NCBI GenBank assembly: GCA_034437795.1
Contig: DAOTTI010000172.1
Location: 1 to 13,366 of the forward strand
DNA length: 13,366 bases
Reading direction: 5' to 3'
From: DAOTTI01 sp034437795
Lineage (GTDB): Bacteria > Chloroflexota > UBA11872 > UBA12225
Part shown: piece by piece, positions 1 to 6,646 of the stretch
Position numbering within the stretch: position 1 is the stretch's first letter
Layout of the letters: each line of letters opens with the position of its first letter
The notes under the pieces: model-generated
What the model was told of the DNA's origin: nothing
The model's input: the letters and a program-made list of their open reading frames with translations, nothing else
Databases searched by the model: none
Translations under genes and position numbers: made by a program

Positions 1-189
1 GAGTACATGATCGCCCGCCACAAGGACGGCTACTCCCTGGCCTTTGGCGAGTGGCGCCACGAGTTCCTGCGCGAGAACTTCGGCTGGGTCCTCCCTCTGG
101 TCATCTTCGGGACCTGGGTCGTCTCCAGCGTGGTCAGCCACACCGTACGGCGGGTGACGGCAATGCGGCCGGAGTTCGAGGCCGCCTGA
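1..189 (+). CDS. C-terminal fragment of a membrane protein, unrecognised
   Basis: The reading frame is open at the left edge: GAG TAC precede the first ATG at position 7, so this is probably the tail of a longer gene. It ends at TGA 187-189. The visible 62 residues contain one strongly hydrophobic stretch (about FGWVLPLVIFGTWVVSSVV) that fits a membrane helix. It follows an amphipathic, charged segment (GEWRHEFLREN) and is followed by a basic then acidic tail (HTVRRVTAMRPEFEAA). The arrangement suggests a last transmembrane helix with a short cytoplasmic tail. I do not recognise the family. The ATG at position 7 has no visible ribosome site because the window begins there, so an independent small protein of 60 residues cannot be excluded. 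Confidence 0.5.
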   Translation, partial: EYMIARHKDGYSLAFGEWRHEFLRENFGWVLPLVIFGTWVVSSVVSHTVRRVTAMRPEFEAA

Positions 190-409
190 CCCCTGAGCGG
201 ATCAGTCGCCGGAAGAGTTCCCTCTCCCTGAGGGGTTGCCTCTCCCAAAGGGAGGGGGCCAGGGTGAGGGCTTCGCTCGTAAAGGAGACCAGTTGCTAGA
301 GAGGCCGGCTCCGGCCGGTGCACAGGCGCAGGAGCGCAAATTGACCTGCGCCCGTGGAGCCCTGCTGCCGTTGAGGCCGGCGTTGAGGCCGGGCACGTAG
401 GATGGGCCC
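190..409. other. Intergenic spacer with hairpin repeat and 12-bp tandem repeat
   Basis: This spacer lies between the membrane-protein tail and the small ORF at 410. It holds a C-rich/G-rich hairpin repeat (239-257 with its tail), a short GC palindrome GGCCGGCTCCGGCC (303-316), and an exact two-copy tandem repeat of CGTTGAGGCCGG (369-380 and 381-392). A TTGACC hexamer at 341-346 resembles a -35 box, but no matching -10 lies at the right distance. Confidence 0.5.
220..280. repeat. C-rich/G-rich hairpin repeat, copy 1
   Basis: CCTCTCCC (239-246), AAA and GGGAGGGG (250-257) form an 8-bp stem with one G:T pair. The hairpin is followed by CCAGGGTGAGGGCTTC. A half copy (CCCTCTCCCTGAGGGG) lies just upstream at 220-235. 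The same hairpin-plus-tail pattern recurs at about 1089, 11607, 12704 and 12764, always outside genes. It lies just downstream of the membrane-protein stop and could act as a terminator, although no T-tract follows. Confidence 0.6.
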
Positions 410-559
410 ATGGCCGCCCTGCTCATCATCCGCTGGCTGGCACTCCGCCTGCTTGTGGCGACGCTCTGCGTCGCCACCGTGCTCAGCCTTGCACGGCTGA
501 CGGTTCACCTCCTCATCCTGGCGTACGCCAATATCCCACCCTACACCGGCGTTGGGTGA
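410..559 (+). CDS. Possible 49-residue membrane peptide
   Basis: A short open frame begins at ATG 410 and ends at TGA 557-559. AGGA at 399-402 lies seven bases before the ATG, a reasonable ribosome binding site. The peptide is very hydrophobic, starting MAALLIIRWLALRLLVATLC, with a likely single membrane helix from about residue 3 to 40 interrupted by Arg and His, and a short polar end NIPPYTGVG. It is convergent with the gene at 622-993, and a stem-loop (578-604) follows it. No family is recognised. It may be a genuine small membrane protein, but hydrophobic chance ORFs are possible in GC-rich DNA, so support is moderate and rests on the ribosome site and composition. Confidence 0.35.
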   Translation: MAALLIIRWLALRLLVATLCVATVLSLARLTVHLLILAYANIPPYTGVG

Positions 560-577
560 TCCGGTGTCAGTGTTGGG

Positions 578-604
578 CGTCTCTCTCCACGGGACGGAGA
601 GACG
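578..604. terminator. Stem-loop between convergent small genes
   Basis: CGTCTCTC (578-585) and GAGAGACG (597-604) are perfect inverted repeats. The 11-base loop contains a further TCC/GGA pairing. The structure lies between the small ORF ending at 559 and the gene ending at 622 on the other strand, which suits a bidirectional terminator. No T-run follows on either side, so it is not a classical intrinsic terminator. Confidence 0.4.
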
Positions 605-621
605 GATGCAGGATGAGGCTG

Positions 622-993
622 TTAACCCTCCAGGCCGAGCCGCTCAAGCGCGCCGAGGTCGCTGCCCCAGATCTGGGGATTGAGGACATAAGGTCCGAAG
701 GTCACGCGGCCGTCTGGTCGCACGTGCGCCATCCACTGCTCCATGCTGCCCAGGCGGGCGGGCAGCTGCGCCGCCTCGCCCAGCAGCCGCCGCGCCTCCT
801 GGCAGCGATGAGGGGCCGTCGCCGGTAGCATGATCTGCACCAGCCGCCACTTCTCCCCTTTGCGCGCTGCCAGGTGCCAGGCGGCGTTCGCGCTCTCCTG
901 GCGCCGCATGACCTTCCACCCCTGTGCCTCCAGCACCGCAGCCGCTTCCCGTAAGAAGTCGCTCAGCGTCGTGGGGCGTTCAGGGAGTTGCAT
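622..993 (-). CDS. Conserved-looking hypothetical protein, 123 residues
   Basis: The frame starts at ATG 993 and ends at TAA 622-624 (complement). The protein opens with an amphipathic helix (SDFLREAAAVLEAQGWKVM). A likely strand-turn-strand follows (WHLAARKGEKWRLVQIMLPA), then a helix (CQEARRLLGEAAQLPARLG) and a compact C-terminus with several aromatic residues (FGPYVLNPQIWGSDLG). The order helix, 'GWKV', strand, 'EKWRLVQI' recalls the core of small restriction-endonuclease-like folds. The acidic catalytic residues of that fold are not evident, so this is only a fold guess. A perfect TATAAT lies 17 bases upstream of the ATG and there is no ribosome site, so the transcript would have a very short leader. 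It lies 303 bp downstream of ftsH on the same strand and appears to have its own promoter. Confidence 0.65.
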   Translation of the reverse strand: MQLPERPTTLSDFLREAAAVLEAQGWKVMRRQESANAAWHLAARKGEKWRLVQIMLPATAPHRCQEARRLLGEAAQLPARLGSMEQWMAHVRPDGRVTFGPYVLNPQIWGSDLGALERLGLEG

Positions 994-1010
994 TGAGTTG
1001 GCGATTAACG

Positions 1011-1016
1011 ATTATA
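1011..1016 (-). promoter_or_regulatory. -10 box TATAAT of the 123-residue gene
   Basis: On the minus strand TATAAT (1011-1016) is a perfect consensus -10 hexamer, 17 bases before the ATG at 993. Seventeen bases further upstream the -35 position (1034-1039) reads TGCATG and matches poorly. If it is used, the transcript would begin roughly 10 bases before the start codon, which agrees with the lack of a Shine-Dalgarno sequence. Confidence 0.5.
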
Positions 1017-1086
1017 CGGAATCGGACGCCACCCATGCACATCCGGCGAGTGCATCCAATCAGTCGGGGTGGGGGCGCCGCCGTGT

Positions 1087-1117
1087 CCCCTCGCCCTTGG
1101 GGCGAGGATGAGGGCTT
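1087..1117. repeat. C-rich/G-rich hairpin repeat, copy 2
   Basis: CCTCGCCC (1089-1096), loop TTG and GGGCGAGG (1100-1107) form a perfect 8-bp stem. It is followed by ATGAGGGCTTC, which matches the GTGAGGGCTTC tail of copy 1. The T-to-G change in the left arm is matched by a complementary change in the right arm, so base pairing is kept while sequence differs from copy 1. Confidence 0.6.
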
Positions 1118-1240
1118 CACCAACCGCTGAAGCTGGTTGCACGGTCGATCCGCCCGCTGGCAAGCGGCTGCACGCCTCATGCTGTGGATCAGCCGCGCCA
1201 GTAGTCCGTTACTCACGCCTCGCCGACGAGCAACCAGGTC

Positions 1241-1270
1241 CGTGATCTCCTCAGATCACGTCAGATCACG
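1241..1270 (-). terminator. Stem-loop downstream of ftsH with a repeated arm
   Basis: CGTGATCT (1241-1248), CCTC and AGATCACG (1253-1260) form a perfect 8-bp stem. TCAGATCACG is then immediately repeated (1251-1260 and 1261-1270). It lies 27 bases beyond the ftsH stop in the ftsH direction. A terminator role fits its place, but no T-run follows. The alternative is a binding site for a regulator of the downstream gene. Confidence 0.4.
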
Positions 1271-1296
1271 CGTCGCACAGCACTGGTCAGGGCGGG

Positions 1297-3546
1297 TCAG
1301 GACGGCCGCGCCGGCGGCCGCTCGCCGGCCGGCTGCTCCCCCGGCGCAGGGGCCTGCTCGGAGACGCGGCCATTGGCGCCGGGCGCCTCGGACGGCGCTG
1401 TGTCCGTCCGGTCGGCCGGCGCCAGCAGGTCCGGCCGGTTGGCCAGCCCCGTCACCTCCAGGATCTCCTTTTCGTCCAGCGATTCCTTCTTCAGCAGCGT
1501 CTCCGCCAGCGCAATCAGCCGGTGCTTCTCCCGTGCCAGCGTCTGCAGGGCCGTCTGATAGCACTCGTCGATGATCCGCTTCGTCTCTTCATCGACCAGG
1601 GCGGCCAGCTCCTCGCTCACCTCCCGCCCCATCTCCGGCATGTAGACCCCGTCGCCCAGGAAGTCCTCCCCGCCGCGGGCGACGTAGATCAGGCCCACCT
1701 TGTCGCTCATCCCCCAGCGGGTGACCATCATGCGCGCCACCTGCGTCGCCTGGCGCAGGTCGTTCTCGGCCCCCGTGGAGACGGCGCCGAAGATCAGCTC
1801 CTCCGCCGCCCGCCCCCCAAGGGCACCGGTGATCCGCCCCCGCAGGTAGCGCTCGCTGTAGTTGTGGCGGTCGTCAATCGGCATCTGGTAGGTGGCGCCC
1901 AGGGCCTGGCCACGAGGCACGATGGTCACCTTGTGCACGGGGTCGGTCTCCGGCAGCAGCAGCCCCAGCAACGCGTGCCCCGACTCGTGGTAGGCCACCC
2001 GCTTGCGGTCCTCCGGCGTCATCACCAGCCGGCGCTCCGCCCCCAGCACGATCTTCTCCATCGCGTCGTAGAAGTCCTCCCGCGTCACCGCGTCGCGATC
2101 GCGGCGCGCCGCCAGCAGGGCCGCCTCATTGACCAGGTTGCGGAGCTCAGCGCCCACCAGCCCCGGCGTGGCCGCCGCGATCTCAGCCAGGTCCACATCG
2201 GGCGCCAGGGGCACTCCCCGCGTGTGCACCCGCAGGATGGCCTCCCGCCCCACGCGGTCCGGCCGCTGCACCACCACCCGCCGGTCAAACCGCCCCGGCC
2301 GCAGCAGCGCCGGGTCCAGCACGTCCGGCCGGTTGGTCGCCGCCAGCACGATCACCGCCTGCCGGGCGTCAAAGCCATCCATCTCCGTCAGGATCTGGTT
2401 CAGTGTCTGCTCCTGCTCCTGGTTGGCCCCGCCGAAGCCAACTCCGCCCCGGCGCCGGCCGATCGCGTCCAGTTCATCGATGAAGATGATGGCCGGCGCC
2501 TCCTTCTTGGCGTTGGCGAACAGGTCCCGCACCCGCGCCGCCCCCACGCCCACGATCATCTCCACGAACTCGGAGCCGGATAGGGAGAAGAAGGGCACCC
2601 CCGCCTCGCCGGCCACGGCCTTGGCCAGCAGGGTCTTGCCCGTGCCGGGGGGGCCCACCAGGAGCACCCCCTTGGGGATGCTCCCTCCCAGGCGCTGGTA
2701 CTTCTCTGGATGCTTGAGGAAGTCGACGATCTCTTCCAGCTCCTGCTTGGCCTCGTCGATGCCGGCCACGTCGGCGAAGGTGATCCGGGGCTGGGTGCCG
2801 GCCGTCTCGTCGTAGCGCCGTGCCCGGCTGCGCCCGATGCCGAAGATGCCCCGCTGCGCCTGCTGGGCGCGGGCGCTCATCCACATCAGCATGCCGAAGA
2901 AGAGCAGCGCTGGGCCAAAGCTCACCAGCAGCGAGAGCCACCAGGCCCGACCGGTGGCCGGCGGCTTCGCCGAGATCACCACCCCGTGCTGCTCGAGGAA
3001 CTGCTCCAGCGAGTCGCTGGTAAATGGCGGGAGCTGGGTCTCAAAGTACTCCGCCGTCCGAGCGTCCCTCCCCGTCGGGGGATAGGTGACCGGCCGCTTG
3101 AACTTGCCCTGGACCAGTTCGCCACGAGTGACGATCTCCGAGACGTTGCCGGCCTGCACCTGCTCCTTGAAGGTGGTGTAAGGGATGCTGATCCGCTCCG
3201 TCCGTTGCTCGGGGAGCAGGTACGGCGTGACCAGATAGTTAATCAGCAGCAACGCCGGCAGCAGCCAGATCCAGCGCCGCGCCAGCATGCTCCACCACCG
3301 GCGCGGGCCACGCTGGTCGTGATCGGGTGGCGTCCCCGCGCCACGGTAGCGCGGCGCCTCCGGCCCAGGCGGCCGGGGCCGGGCGCCCCCCGCTCGCTCC
3401 GGCTCACGGCCCAGCGGCCCGTTACTGGACGCGCCTCGCCTCGCCGGTGCATTGCGTGCCCTTGGTCTTTCGTTACGGGGTAATAGCTTCATTGGGGCTG
3501 TTCTCTGGGCCAGGCCTGCGCCACGGCCGATGCCGCGCTCGTTCAC
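1297..3546 (-). CDS. ftsH: ATP-dependent zinc metalloprotease FtsH
   Basis: FtsH is a membrane-anchored hexameric AAA+ protease that extracts and degrades misfolded membrane proteins and unstable regulators. Numbering from the GTG at 3546: a basic, Pro-rich N-tail (1-86), a first membrane helix (about 92-111), a periplasmic domain, and a second helix (about 202-222). The AAA domain has Walker A GPPGTGKT (298-305), Walker B IIFIDELD (353-360) and the second region of homology with Arg419 and Arg422. The protease domain has zinc motif HESGH (520-524) and a likely third ligand Asp596. The pore loop reads MIVGVG where MFVGVG is usual. A Pro/Ala-rich tail follows residue 700. At 749 residues it is longer than usual (about 600-650). 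The start is uncertain: GTG 3546 and ATG 3492 lack ribosome sites, while ATG 3288 gives a typical FtsH N-terminus behind GGTGGTGGAG. It is divergent from nagA. Confidence 0.97.
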   Translation of the reverse strand: MNERGIGRGAGLAQRTAPMKLLPRNERPRARNAPARRGASSNGPLGREPERAGGARPRPPGPEAPRYRGAGTPPDHDQRGPRRWWSMLARRWIWLLPALLLINYLVTPYLLPEQRTERISIPYTTFKEQVQAGNVSEIVTRGELVQGKFKRPVTYPPTGRDARTAEYFETQLPPFTSDSLEQFLEQHGVVISAKPPATGRAWWLSLLVSFGPALLFFGMLMWMSARAQQAQRGIFGIGRSRARRYDETAGTQPRITFADVAGIDEAKQELEEIVDFLKHPEKYQRLGGSIPKGVLLVGPPGTGKTLLAKAVAGEAGVPFFSLSGSEFVEMIVGVGAARVRDLFANAKKEAPAIIFIDELDAIGRRRGGVGFGGANQEQEQTLNQILTEMDGFDARQAVIVLAATNRPDVLDPALLRPGRFDRRVVVQRPDRVGREAILRVHTRGVPLAPDVDLAEIAAATPGLVGAELRNLVNEAALLAARRDRDAVTREDFYDAMEKIVLGAERRLVMTPEDRKRVAYHESGHALLGLLLPETDPVHKVTIVPRGQALGATYQMPIDDRHNYSERYLRGRITGALGGRAAEELIFGAVSTGAENDLRQATQVARMMVTRWGMSDKVGLIYVARGGEDFLGDGVYMPEMGREVSEELAALVDEETKRIIDECYQTALQTLAREKHRLIALAETLLKKESLDEKEILEVTGLANRPDLLAPADRTDTAPSEAPGANGRVSEQAPAPGEQPAGERPPARPS

Positions 3547-3691
3547 GTAAATATCGACGGCGCATCGCCGGCCAGGCCGGCCTCCCTTCTATCATCCCAC
3601 ACCCGGCCAAGTTTGGGAGGGAGGCCCGGCGCCCCAATTGCTGGGCGGCCGATCGTCTATCCCATCAGCAGGGGCAGCCTTCGCTCGCCAA

Positions 3692-3720
3692 TCGACGCGA
3701 GCCGGGCGGTGTACTACAAT
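3692..3720 (+). promoter_or_regulatory. Promoter of nagA
   Basis: TCGACG (3692-3697, four of six matches to TTGACA) and TACAAT (3715-3720, five of six to TATAAT) are 17 bases apart, the optimal spacing for a housekeeping sigma factor. Transcription would begin near 3727, about 36 bases before the nagA ATG at 3763. The matching promoter for divergent ftsH was not identified. Confidence 0.55.
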
Positions 3721-3762
3721 CGCGCCAACGCTCGCAGTTGATCTCCAGATAGCGAACCGACC

Positions 3763-5073
3763 ATGACCGAGACCACGGCCAGCCGCCCCATCGCCCTCCT
3801 GGCCGGCGCTGTGCTCACGCCGGAGCCGTCGCCGGACACCGCCGGCATCCTGGCCCAGAACGGGATCATCCAGGCCCTCCTCGCGGACCGTGACCAGATC
3901 CCGCCTGAGGCGGAGGTGCACGACCTCGGTCCCGAGGCGGTCTTGCTCCCCGGCTTCATCGACGTCCACACCCACGGCGGCTGGGGCCTGCGCTACCCCG
4001 ATGGTCCGGACGCGGCGCGCACCATGCTCCGCCGGCGCGCCGAATCCGGCTGCACTGCCCTCCTTATGACCGTCGGCGGGCCGCCGGCGGAGATGGTCTC
4101 CTGGCTGCCGGCCCTGGCCGACGTGGTCGGCCAGCCGACCGGCGGCGCGGTGGCCATCGGGTTCCACATCGAAGGGCCCTGGCTGAACTGGGACGCCTGG
4201 GTCAGCTGGGGGGCGCGCACCGGCAGCGGGCGCGAGCTCATTCCGCCTGACCCGAACGACTTCTACCGTATTCAAGACGCAGCGCGGGGCCACGTCAAGC
4301 TCGTCTCCTGCGCGCCGGAGTTCCCGCAGGCGCTGCCGTTCATCGAGACCCTGGCCCGAGACGGCGTGATCCCCTCGATCGGCCACACCACAGCCTCGCC
4401 GGAGCTGGTCCGTGATGCCATTCGCGCCGGCATCCGCCACGCCACGCACACCTTCAACGGCATGCAGCCCCTGCACCACCGCAACCCCGGCGCCGCCGCC
4501 GTCGTCTGCACCGATCCCCGCGTCGTCGCTGAGCTGATCCCCGACGGGGCGCACGTGCACCCCCTTTTCCAGCAGCTCCTGTACCGGTGCAAGGGGCCGG
4601 ACGGGATCGCCCTGGTGACGGACGGCACGCGTTTCGGCGGCTTCCCGCCGGGGGTCTACTATGACGGCGAGCGCCGGCTGGAGATCCGCGACGACCTGGG
4701 CTGCTGGACGGCGCAGGGCAACCTGGCCGGCAGCGGCTCGCCCATCGACCGCGATCTGGCGGTGCTGACGACTGAAGGGGGCGTCCCGCTGGCCCACGCC
4801 GCCCGCATGGCCTCGACCGTGCCGGCCATCGAGTTAGGCCTGGCCACGCGCAAGGGGCGCCTAGCGCCCGGCTATGACGCGGACGTGGCCGCCTTCGCGC
4901 CCGTGCGCGGCGCCCGCCTGGGCGGCAGCCTGCGCGACCTCCCCGGCGCCGATCGCCGCTGCATCCTGACTATGGTCGCTGGCCGCGTCGTCTTCAAACG
5001 GGACGACGCGACCCTGGCCGCTCGCGCCCGTGAGGACGCCGCGCTGGCAGAGCGCTTTAAGCGCCCCGCCTGA
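3763..5073 (+). CDS. nagA: N-acetylglucosamine-6-phosphate deacetylase
   Basis: NagA removes the acetyl group from N-acetylglucosamine-6-phosphate to give glucosamine-6-phosphate and acetate, in cytosolic amino-sugar catabolism and cell-wall recycling. The 436-residue protein has the amidohydrolase barrel signatures in order: PGFIDVHTHGG (His69, His71), GFHIEGPW (metal ligand Glu137), GHTTA (His208), ATHTFNGM (His229), and VTDG with the catalytic Asp287. GNLAGSGSP follows, then the C-terminal return of the small beta-domain (GRLAPGYDADVAAF). All expected metal and catalytic residues are present. Its length is above that of typical bacterial enzymes (about 380-400), partly from a C-terminal basic/acidic tail. 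ATG 3763 has no strong ribosome site but sits correctly behind a good promoter. A ROK sugar kinase gene follows 383 bp downstream on the same strand and could supply its substrate. Activity on a related N-acetylated sugar phosphate is possible. Confidence 0.9.
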   Translation: MTETTASRPIALLAGAVLTPEPSPDTAGILAQNGIIQALLADRDQIPPEAEVHDLGPEAVLLPGFIDVHTHGGWGLRYPDGPDAARTMLRRRAESGCTALLMTVGGPPAEMVSWLPALADVVGQPTGGAVAIGFHIEGPWLNWDAWVSWGARTGSGRELIPPDPNDFYRIQDAARGHVKLVSCAPEFPQALPFIETLARDGVIPSIGHTTASPELVRDAIRAGIRHATHTFNGMQPLHHRNPGAAAVVCTDPRVVAELIPDGAHVHPLFQQLLYRCKGPDGIALVTDGTRFGGFPPGVYYDGERRLEIRDDLGCWTAQGNLAGSGSPIDRDLAVLTTEGGVPLAHAARMASTVPAIELGLATRKGRLAPGYDADVAAFAPVRGARLGGSLRDLPGADRRCILTMVAGRVVFKRDDATLAARAREDAALAERFKRPA

Positions 5074-5092
5074 GCGCGCGCTCCCGCGCGCT
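5073..5092 (+). terminator. GC-rich hairpin overlapping the nagA stop codon
   Basis: AGCGCGCG (5073-5080), loop CTCC and CGCGCGCT (5085-5092) form a perfect 8-bp stem that begins at the last base of the nagA stop codon. Only TTCGT follows, so a T-tract is lacking. The position immediately after the gene supports a role in termination or in protecting the mRNA 3' end. Confidence 0.5.
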
Positions 5093-5456
5093 TCGTGGCG
5101 CCAGGCCTTGGCCGTCGTTCCCTGCTCCTTGTCGGAGCGGGGGCGGCGGGGCCAAGCTGCACGGCGGGGTGGAGTGGAGCAGGGGTGCGCCGCAGCCCCG
5201 GCCGAAGGGGGTGAGGTCCTCCCTCCACGTGCGTCGCGGCCCTGGCCGAAGGGGGTGAGGTCCTCCCGCTGTCGCCCTGAGCGTAGCACCTGGCTTCTCG
5301 TACACTAACAGCGCGGCCGGCGGTGTCCTGCCAAGTCGCCACCGTCGCGGCTGCGTAGCTGCTCCTGGCCGGCGTGCGCCGGCAGCGGGGCCAGACGTGG
5401 CTTGACCCCGTTGCGCGGGCGCGCCAATGCCCCGGTACGGCCGGCCGCCTGCGTGA
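5074..5456. other. Repeat-rich spacer between nagA and the ROK kinase gene
   Basis: No gene is supported in these 383 bp. They hold the nagA hairpin, two copies of a 24-bp direct repeat (5200-5267), a GCCGGCG/CGCCGGC inverted repeat (5368-5383), and weak promoter-like hexamers (TACACT at 5301, TTGACC at 5402) that lack good partners. Open frames crossing it in several phases are translations of GC-rich repeats. Confidence 0.5.
5200..5267. repeat. 24-bp direct repeat, two copies at 44-bp spacing
   Basis: Positions 5200-5223 and 5244-5267 are identical over 24 bases, beginning GGCCGAAGGGGG and ending TGAGGTCCTCCC. Twenty bases separate them. The core GGGGGTGAGG resembles the tail of the hairpin repeat family elsewhere in the window, so the two may be related, but the flanking sequence differs. 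Confidence 0.75.
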
Positions 5457-6539
5457 ATGGATATGGCTGATCTCGCCCTTGGCATCGACGTCGGCGGCAC
5501 CAAGGTCGCCGCCGTGCTGCTGGATGCGCAGGGCGCCGTGCTCGCCCGCGAGCGGGGCCCCGTCGCGCCGGAGAGCAACCAGGCCGGCCTGGAGAGCATC
5601 TTCCGCGTCGTCGACCGGCTACTCGACGCGCATCCCGAAGCGCGGGGCCGGCTCCTGGGTATCGGCGTCGGCGCCCCCGGCGCGATCGACTGGCGCGCTG
5701 GCGTGCTGCGTGGCGCGACGAACCTGGGCTGGCGCGACCTGCCCCTCGCCCAGGCGCTTCGTGACCGCTACGGCGTGCCCGCTGTGGCCGACAACGACGT
5801 GAACGTCGCCGCCTGGGGAGAGCGCTGCTTTGGCGCCACGGCGCACGACCAGGGACAACCGCCGGACGGCGGCGGGGCGATGCCTCCTTCATCTGGCACT
5901 CCGCGTCCAGCCGACCACCTCGTCTTCATCACCGTCGGCACCGGCATTGGCTCAGGCATCGTCGAATCCGGCCGCATCGTCCGCGGGCAGCGCAGCGCCG
6001 GTGAGCTGGGCCACATCCCGCTGGTGGAGAACGGCCCCGCCTGCAAGTGCGGCATGATCGGCTGCCTCGAGGCCGTTGCTGCCGGCCCCGCCTTTACCGC
6101 GGCCGCCCGCCGGCTGGCCCGCGAAGGGCATGCCCCGCTCCTGCTGGCCATGGCCCACGGCAACGCCGAGGCGATCGAGGCGCCCCAGGTGGTCGAGGCG
6201 GCACGGCGGGGCGATCCCGGGGCACGGCAGCTCCTCGACCGTGAGGGCTACTACCTCGCCCTGGCCGTGCTCATCGCCTCGCGGATGCTCGATCCGGAGC
6301 GCGTCGTCATCGGCGGCGGGCTGGCCGAGGCGGGGCAGCCCCTCTTCGAGGCCATCTGGTCGAACCTGGCCCGACTGCGCCCCCGCGGCCCCGATCCGCG
6401 CCGCTACGCCGTCCCATCCCGCCTCGGCGCCGACGCGGGAGCCATCGGGGCCGGCTCGCTCGTTCTGATCCCAGAGCCCGGTTTCGTGCAGGCCGGACTG
6501 CTTCCTGCCGGCAGGTCGCTCGGCGCGGGGCTCCCCTGA
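5457..6539 (+). CDS. ROK-family sugar kinase (glucokinase or N-acetylglucosamine kinase)
   Basis: ROK kinases phosphorylate glucose or N-acetylated hexosamines at C6 (or C1) using ATP. The 360-residue protein has phosphate-binding DVGGTK (11-16), VGAPGAID (71-78), catalytic Asp114 in ADNDVN, and ATP-site VTVGTGIGSG (159-168). The ROK zinc signature is GELGH (His186) with CKCGMIGCLE (Cys196, Cys198, Cys203), and a second ATP-domain GGG lies near residue 284. Absence of a DNA-binding N-terminus makes it an enzyme, not a NagC/XylR-type repressor. An extra low-complexity stretch (about 131-151, Gly/Pro/Ser-rich) interrupts the fold between NDVN and the VTVGTG strand, where family members have a short turn. 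Two starts are in frame, ATG 5457 and ATG 5463, and neither has a clear ribosome site. The preceding nagA suggests N-acetylglucosamine as a substrate; glucose is the alternative. Confidence 0.9.
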   Translation: MDMADLALGIDVGGTKVAAVLLDAQGAVLARERGPVAPESNQAGLESIFRVVDRLLDAHPEARGRLLGIGVGAPGAIDWRAGVLRGATNLGWRDLPLAQALRDRYGVPAVADNDVNVAAWGERCFGATAHDQGQPPDGGGAMPPSSGTPRPADHLVFITVGTGIGSGIVESGRIVRGQRSAGELGHIPLVENGPACKCGMIGCLEAVAAGPAFTAAARRLAREGHAPLLLAMAHGNAEAIEAPQVVEAARRGDPGARQLLDREGYYLALAVLIASRMLDPERVVIGGGLAEAGQPLFEAIWSNLARLRPRGPDPRRYAVPSRLGADAGAIGAGSLVLIPEPGFVQAGLLPAGRSLGAGLP

Positions 6540-6646
6540 TCCGGTCGTCCCGACCCGCTCGCGCATCGCAGGACTTCCGGCTCCCCGCGCCCGGCCTCCT
6601 GGACGGCGGCTGTTACGCTTCAGCCTGAGGGGATGAACGCCCGTCT

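Larger units (their letters stand above)
994..1296. other. Spacer between ftsH and the 123-residue gene
   Basis: No convincing gene is seen here. The spacer holds the TATAAT promoter at its left end, a C-rich/G-rich hairpin repeat (1089-1107 plus tail), and an ftsH-proximal hairpin with a directly repeated arm (1241-1270). Open frames across it are translations of the repeat and were not called. Confidence 0.5.

Noticed and set aside
1137..1180. tRNA-like stretch around GGTCGATCC
   Set aside because: No acceptor stem or cloverleaf could be drawn around it.
1522..2583. Long plus-strand open frame (353 codons) opposite ftsH
   Set aside because: It is antisense to clearly conserved AAA and protease motifs. 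Its translation is rich in His, Arg, Gln and Pro without motifs, typical of the mirror frame in GC-rich DNA.
3592..4797. Minus-strand frame of 401 codons opposite nagA
   Set aside because: NagA motifs on the plus strand are intact. The antisense product is low in structure and has no family features.
5402..5430. TTGACC at 5402 as the kinase gene promoter
   Set aside because: No acceptable -10 hexamer lies 16-18 bases downstream (the region reads CCAATGCC).
5030..5599. Several overlapping frames in the nagA-kinase spacer
   Set aside because: They translate the 24-bp direct repeats and GC-rich flanks, with repeated LTPFG-type strings, and overlap conserved genes at both ends.
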